A stretch of 64,000 nt of DNA from Liquidambar formosana. Lineage: Eukaryota; Streptophyta; Magnoliopsida; Saxifragales; Altingiaceae. Where the stretch lies: positions 17,099,822 to 17,163,821 of the forward strand of contig CM077827.1 of NCBI GenBank assembly GCA_039720395.1, read 5' to 3'. Positions 58,810-64,000 of the stretch are shown here, in pieces (the stretch's first letter is position 1; each line of letters opens with the position of its first letter). Below the pieces are notes generated by a model. It worked only from the letters and a program-made list of their open reading frames with translations, searched no databases and was not told the DNA's origin. The position numbers and the translations under genes were made by a program.

Positions 58810-59962
58810 TAAAATTCTAAACGCAAACCAATTAGAACTTACCACATGTCCCATTTAGTATTTAAAATGGAGAGAAACATGTGTTCTATCTCTCTACAGC
58901 AGTATTGGCAGCCTTCAAACAATTTCAAATCCCAAAAGAGAGCCAATTAAACATAGCCATGTGTCCAAATTAATTCAAATAAGTTTGAATAATAAAATAG
59001 ACCAATAAAAGAAAGACAAGTGTCCCATTTCGGCATTTAAAGGGAGGAGAAACAGTTTTAATCCCTTAAGCAATTATTTTCTGCAGAAAATTCTCCAGGA
59101 GCTAGAATTTGAACTAATTTAGATTCAAATTGATTCAAAATCATTTACAGAGAATTAAAGACATGTATGGGTTGTGAGAGAAGGAAGAAGATGCAACGCA
59201 CAATTGCTGACATAGCACAATTTAATTGGCTTGAAGACTTGCTGCATAGAGAGATGACTGCTGACTGACTCTTCAAGGCAGTTAATTTTCTTATAGAACA
59301 GAGGGCAAACTACACCACTTGTCACAACATCATTGGGATATGCAAAGCAACAATTATGGGTCCAAGGAGTTCTATAAATACAAGATCCTTGGCAGCAGAC
59401 AAAGTCCCCCCTCCTCAAATCATCAAATTGCTCCTGCAACAAAGTTATTTTATATTTATCCTTTAGTTTTTTCCAGCACTATACCTTTAGACTTTAAGAT
59501 TAGGAGTAGAATTACCATTAGTTTAGGAGTAAGTATACTAGGCCAGTAGATTTAGTATAACTCTATAATCGATCTCTTCATCACCCTCCGTTTCATTGTT
59601 CGAAGAAAAGCTGTAACAGAGTTTATCAATGATTCCCCCTACAAATCGAGGTAATTGTTGTGTTTTGTGTTTTTCTTTGAATCCATTTAGTCATTTCGAT
59701 TGTGTGTAATTCTATGCACTTTCATAGTAATAAAAGCACCAATCTTCCAGACAATTCAATTGGTGAATATTGTAAAAGTCCTCTTGATTGAGGCAAATTG
59801 AACCAAATCAATCATCTGATCATTATTCTTTGGCTTTCCACAAGCCATTTTGTACTTTGAAAGGTTGGAAGTCAAACGTTTTTGGCACGCCCCTCTTACA
59901 TTGCAACATATATAGTGCCTTGAAAGATTAGGAGATCAGTAAATTGGTCGGACATCCTTTTT
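58810..59962 (+). repeat. Repeat unit A (LTR-like, 5' of a gag-like leader)
   Basis: Unit with CACATGTCCCATTTAG, TATCTCTCTAC, a TATA-like TTCTATAAATACAAGATCC (about 59370), and TTTGGCACGCCC words at about 59880 and 59958. It is similar to unit B (62123-62898) and, from about 59088, to unit C (62899-63752). The repeated GGCACGCCC next to a gag-like start suggests a decayed LTR and primer site, but I cannot find TG...CA ends. An antisense frame at 59155-59442 is only a shadow, repeated in B and C. Confidence 0.5.
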
Positions 59963-60022
59963 GGCACGCCCTTTGGGACCCATGGAGTGTCTGTTATTTA
60001 TTGTTGAAAATTGAAATTCATC

Positions 60023-60699
60023 ATGAGTAGAGGTACTAGATCAAGACAACTTAAGACATCACAACAAAATGGTGAGAGGCTAGAAATTAGCCTTAATGGA
60101 TCGAGTTCCTGAGAATATAAACCAGGATGAAAATTCGAGGGTTAAGCCAGACACAATCCCAGAACAATTTGGTGGATATTTTACGGATAGCTGCTCAAGT
60201 AACTGAGAGTTTTAAGCTGTTAATGGACAGTATTGGCCAACAACTGCAAAGTGTTGTGGCCATGATGCCCAACCAACAAAATTCAATCATGAACCTTGCA
60301 AATGGACTGAACAATAGTTCTTAAAAAGGGACCATGAATACTAAAATTGATGAAAATAGGAAGAATGGTCCAAGACCACCACGAGGTGGACCAGAAAAGG
60401 TCTTTGTTAATTCCCCTTTACATGAGAAAGGGTATGGTGAATCATCAAATCCTAGGCCAATAAATGGCCAAGTGGAGATGTATAGGCCTTTAATAGATGG
60501 CCAGCCTCCATTATTTGATTTCGGAAGGACCACAGGAAGGCCAATCAATGGCCATTTCAAAGCAAATAGGCTTGTAATGGATGGCCAACCTCCACCATTT
60601 GAACTCGGGGGATTTAGGCTTGGCAATGTGCTTGAACCTATTTTTAAAAGAGAACACTACCATTGTAAACCAAATATGTATGCTACTTTAAACCATTAA
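60023..60699 (+). pseudogene. Decayed gag-like leader with proline/PINGQ repeat
   Basis: ATG 60023 opens MSRGTRSRQLKTS and stops at 60110-60112. Further open stretches at 60127-60324 (glutamine-rich, helical looking) and 60334-60699. The last has two copies of a roughly 90-bp motif encoding RPIN-G.....RPLIDGQPP / RPIN-G.....RLVMDGQPP. The position behind LTR-like unit A suggests a retrotransposon gag N-terminus, but no capsid or zinc knuckle is visible. Low certainty. Confidence 0.3.
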
Positions 60700-60779
60700 A
60701 CATCATGGCTTTAGAACGAGAAATGGAAGGGATGTGAAATTCTAGCCACTGCCAAACTAGATGAGCCTTGTTCATGAAT

Positions 60780-61075
60780 AAGGTTGACGAACCATAATTT
60801 CTTCAAGGGTTATATTTTGGCACTCTTCATGACAAATAATGTCATTTCTTCAAACCATATGTTTGGTGTTCTTCATGCCAAATGATGGTATTTCTTCATG
60901 GCATGTCTTCAAGCCTTGTTTCTTGGTATTCTTCATACCAAATGATGGCTTTTCTTCATGGCATTAATTTATTGAAGTTTGTATCTTGGCATTCTTCATG
61001 CCAATTGACGTCATCTCTCTGTGGCAGTTCTTCAAGCCTTATGTCTTGGCATTTTTTATAACATCACATGTAGAC
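60780..61075. repeat. Tandem repeat, ~75 bp x4
   Basis: Units contain CTTGG(C/T)ATTCTTCAT(G/A)CCAAATGATGG, CATTTCTTC and CTTCAAGCCTT-like words, near 60815, 60870, 60925, 60985 and 61045, with drift. Each unit contains a short GGCAT...ATGCC inverted repeat. Confidence 0.65.
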
Positions 61076-61114
61076 ATTCAAAGCCATGAGTGGTGTTTAC
61101 CAATTTAATTATAA

Positions 61115-61829
61115 TCTATACTACCTATAAAAAGATGAATGTGAGAAAAACTTTTGATTGACTAATATACCCTTATTTTAATTTTTAAATACACAACTAC
61201 CCTTTTGCATATATAGGAAATATAACAATATAAAACATATACCTTAATAAGAATTCTAAGGAAACTATAATTCGTATAATAATTAAATAAAATCAAACCC
61301 AAATAAGAATTCTAAGGAAATGGAAACTATAATTCGTATATCTATATTACCTATAAAAGGCTGAATTTCAGAAAAACTTTTGAACGACCAATATACCCTT
61401 ACTTTAAAATTAAAAATAAAAAAAAAAAAAAAACATATCCACCTTTCCTTTAATTGAAACACATAATAAACATTCTTATCATTTGGTAACAAATGAAAGT
61501 TAGATTTTAACTCAAACTCTTAATAAATTAAAGTTAGATTCTTACTTAAATTCTTTTTCCTAGAGCAACTATCAAGTTTCATAATAATATATATGAGCGT
61601 AAACTCTTTAAATATCCCATTTTATAAAGAAAAAATTTTTTTTGAATATATATCTAAAAAGTTTTTAATCTTTCGTTAACAATTTTGATTATAATATAAA
61701 AGAAAATGTACTTTTGAATTTTAAACTTTATCTTTTATGAAAAAATATAAAATGTTTATGTATTTATTATTTTGTATAACAAATATTATTTAAAAATATT
61801 CACGTGCAACGCACGTGTGCTATATCTAG
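61115..61829 (+). mobile_element. Small non-autonomous Helitron with two stacked 5' ends
   Basis: The 3' end has a 7-bp stem (CACGTGC / GCACGTG, loop AAC, 61801-61817), then CTAG at 61826-61829 and host T. Two similar 5' ends occur: TCTATACTACCTATAAAA at 61115 and TCTATATTACCTATAAAA at 61341, each preceded by A. Each is followed by a GAAAAACTTTTGA...ATATACCCTTA block. AATTCTAAGGAAA...CTATAATTCGTATA is also duplicated between them (about 61250 and 61307). No ORF. Confidence 0.75.
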
Positions 61830-62122
61830 TCAATCCAAATGTGTGGATGTTACTACGGCTTTCTAAAAATTTCACTAATACATTTCTCATTTTTCAAACA
61901 GCCGCGGGGTATGTCCACCACCAAAAATAACAGGCTAATAAGAAGTGACCATGTGTTATTTTAATACAATCAAAGGCTTTGCAAGACAAACCTATGGCAT
62001 GAAGCCATGTGGCAAATCTGGACCAGTTAGTGGGATAAACCAACTAAGCTAGGTAGGCAGTTACAAATGATAAGGGAAGATCTTTGGTTTCCAGCCATGT
62101 ATTAAAATGGTTTAATAAAATA
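61830..62122. other. Spacer
   Basis: AT-rich DNA without a gene; nothing recognised apart from the empty-site paralogue at its right end. Confidence 0.4.
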
Positions 62123-62898
62123 TAAAATTATAAAAGCAAGCCAATTAGAACTTGCCACATGTCCCATTTAGCATTTAAAATGGAGAGAAACATGTGTTCT
62201 ATCTCTCTACGGTAGTTATAGGCAGCCTTCAAGCAATTTCAAATCTCAGAAGAGAGCCAATAAAACATAGCCATGTGTCCAAATTGATCCAAATAAGTTT
62301 GAATAATAAAATGGACCAATAAAATAAGGACAAGTGTCCCATTTCAGCATTTAAAGGGAGGAAAAATAGTTTTAATCCCTCAAGCAGTTATTTTCTACAG
62401 AAAATTCTCCAGGAGGATTTGAATTGATATGTAGCATAGAGAGATAACGGCTGACTGACTCTTTAAGGCAGTTAATTTTCTTATAGAATAGAGGGAAAAC
62501 TACACCGCTTGTCACAACATCATTGGGATATGCAAAGCAGCAATTATGGGTCCAAGGAGTTTTATAAATACAAGATCCCTGGCAGACAAAGTCCCCCTTC
62601 CTCAAATCATCAAATTACTCCTACAGCAAAGTTATTTTACATTTAGCCTTTAGTTTTTTCCAGCACTGTACCTTCAGACTTTAAGATTAGGAATAGAATT
62701 ACCATTAGTTTAGGAGTAAGTATACCAGTAGATTTAGTGTAACTCTGTAATCTCTTCATCACCATCCATTTCATTGTTCGAAGAAAAGCTGTAACAAAGT
62801 TTATCGATGATTCCCCCTCGAGAGGCAATTGTTGCATGTGTTCTATGTTTTTCTTTGAATCCATTTAGTCATTTCGATTGTGTGTAATTATTTTATGC
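62123..62898 (+). repeat. Repeat unit B (paralogue of unit A)
   Basis: Aligns with 58810 onward (AAAATT.TAAA.GCAA.CCAATTAGAACTT), with an internal deletion near 62415. It ends within TTCGATTGTGTGTAATT. It lacks the large Helitron, so its left edge shows the pre-insertion sequence. Confidence 0.75.
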
Positions 62899-63752
62899 AT
62901 AAAATTCTCCAAGAGAATTTGAATTGATTTAGATTCAAATTGATTCAAAATCATTTACAGAGAATTAAAGACATGTATGGGTTGTGAGAGAAGGAAGAAG
63001 ATGTAGCCCACAATTATTGACATAGCACATTTTAATTGGCTTGAAGACTTGCAGTATAGAGAGATAACTGCTGACTGACTCTTCAAGGCAGTTAATTTTC
63101 TTATAGAATAGAGGGAAAACTATACCACTTATCACAACATCATTGGGATATTCAAAGTAGCAATTAAGGGTCCAAGGAGTTCTATAAATACAAGATCCCT
63201 GGCAGCAGACAAAGTCCCCCCTCCTCAAATCATCAAAATGCTCCTGTAGCAAAGTTATTTTACATTTATCCTTTAGTTTTTTCCAACACTGTACCTTTAG
63301 ACTTTAAGATTAAGAGTAGAATTACCATTGTTTAGGAGTAAGTATACCGGTAGATTTAGTGTAACTCTGTAATCTCTTCATCACCCTCCATTTCATTGTT
63401 CGAAGAAAAGCTATAACAGAGTTTATCAATGATTCCCCCTACAGTGGTAAAATTTTCATGTGTTCTATGTTTTTCTTTGAATCCATTTAGTCATTTCGAT
63501 TGTGTTTAATTCTGTACATTTTCATAGCAATAAAACCATCAGTCTTCAGACACTTCAATTAGTGAATATTGTAAAAGTCCTCTTAATTGAGACAAATCGA
63601 ACCAAATCAATTGCCTGATCATTATTCTTTGGCTTTTCACAAGCCATTTTGTACTTTGAAAGGTTGGAAGTCACTTTTCTGGCACGCCTCTCTTACATTG
63701 CAACATATCCACTAGTGCCTTGAAGGATTTGGAGATCAATAAATTGGTCGAA
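62899..63752 (+). repeat. Repeat unit C (tandem partial copy of A)
   Basis: Begins inside the unit (AAAATTCTCCAAGAG, matching A at about 59088) and runs to AAATTGGTCG (63742-63751, matching A near 59943). B and C are head-to-tail, as expected from unequal exchange. Confidence 0.75.
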
Positions 63753-63780
63753 TAGTAAATAATGCTTTCACATTAATATA

Positions 63781-64000
63781 CTTCCTCCGTCCCATAAAGA
63801 TAGGCCAAGTTTGACAAAATACATAGTTTAAGAAAAGCCATTATCACCTTGACTTGTCATTTATTAAAACTCCATCTTTCCAAAAATACCGTCTCTTGCT
63901 TGGTATTGGGTTTTGTGTTGAGGGTAATTATTGAAACTATAAAAGATAATATAGGAAAATTTAAAAAGATTATGATTTGACTTTTCAAAATGGACAAACA
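63781..64000 (+). mobile_element. Stowaway-like MITE, left end (truncated by window)
   Basis: CTTCCTCCGTCCCATAA preceded by TA matches the terminal inverted repeat of Tc1/mariner-type Stowaway elements. The other end is not in view. Confidence 0.55.

Noticed and set aside
59155..59442. 95-codon minus-strand frame, also at 62372-62605 and 62965-63252
   Set aside because: Present because the repeat units are paralogous; frame broken in unit B and no known domain.

Overview
The window is repeat-dense nuclear DNA of a flowering plant, probably a eudicot. The evidence is plant LTR retrotransposons with tRNA-Met and tRNA-Arg type primer sites, GT-AG introns, TTTAGGG-type repeats, plant-type Helitron ends and a Stowaway-like end at the right edge. 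I see no single-copy host gene, so the species cannot be named.

Layout, outside in. (1) A G-poor host sequence of about 9.2 kb, now split into five pieces (1-2373, 25173-29949, 39618-40275, 54743-55053, 57774-58809), looks like the downstream part of a large Helitron. It carries three in-phase exons of a replication-protein-A-like (RPA1 C-terminal) gene at 443-1428 and ends in a hairpin plus CTAG at 58780-58809. Four LTR-element insertions, each with a perfect 5-bp target duplication, interrupt it. (2) 2374-25167: a 22.8-kb Ty3/gypsy element of Tat/Ogre type (3.35-kb LTRs, tRNA-Arg-like primer site, gag-pro, a 137-nt intron, RT - two RNases H - integrase). Between pol and the 3' LTR it carries two antisense genes: a seven-exon plant-mobile-domain (PMD) gene and a DUF7745-like ORF. 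(3) 29950-39612: a Ty1/copia-derived element with 1.66-kb LTRs and a decayed interior. (4) 40276-54737: a second Copia element (234-bp LTRs, minus strand) whose gag-pol frame is split by (5) 42501-52194, another copy of element 3 in inverse orientation. (6) 55054-57768: a solo LTR, minus strand, distantly related to the Tat/Ogre LTR.

Right of the Helitron end (58810-64000) are three diverged copies of a roughly 0.8-1.1-kb sequence, a decayed gag-like leader, a small Helitron with two stacked 5' ends (61115-61829), and the start of a Stowaway-like MITE.

The most interesting system is inside the gypsy element. A GC-rich inverted-repeat module (outer arms CTCGGGTGACC / GGTCACCCGAG, perfect or nearly so) sits upstream of a TATA box in each LTR and, in reverse orientation, upstream of the TATA boxes of both antisense genes. 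The related solo LTR has the same arms around a different core, at the same roughly 200-bp distance from its TATA box. This suggests one promoter module reused for a sense polyprotein and two antisense cargo genes. Splicing of the pro-RT intron restores one continuous gag-pro-pol frame exactly; the unspliced RNA meets a stop codon overlapping the splice donor. The present copy is dead: two TAG codons in gag-pol, one TAA in the DUF7745-like ORF and one frameshift in the PMD gene.
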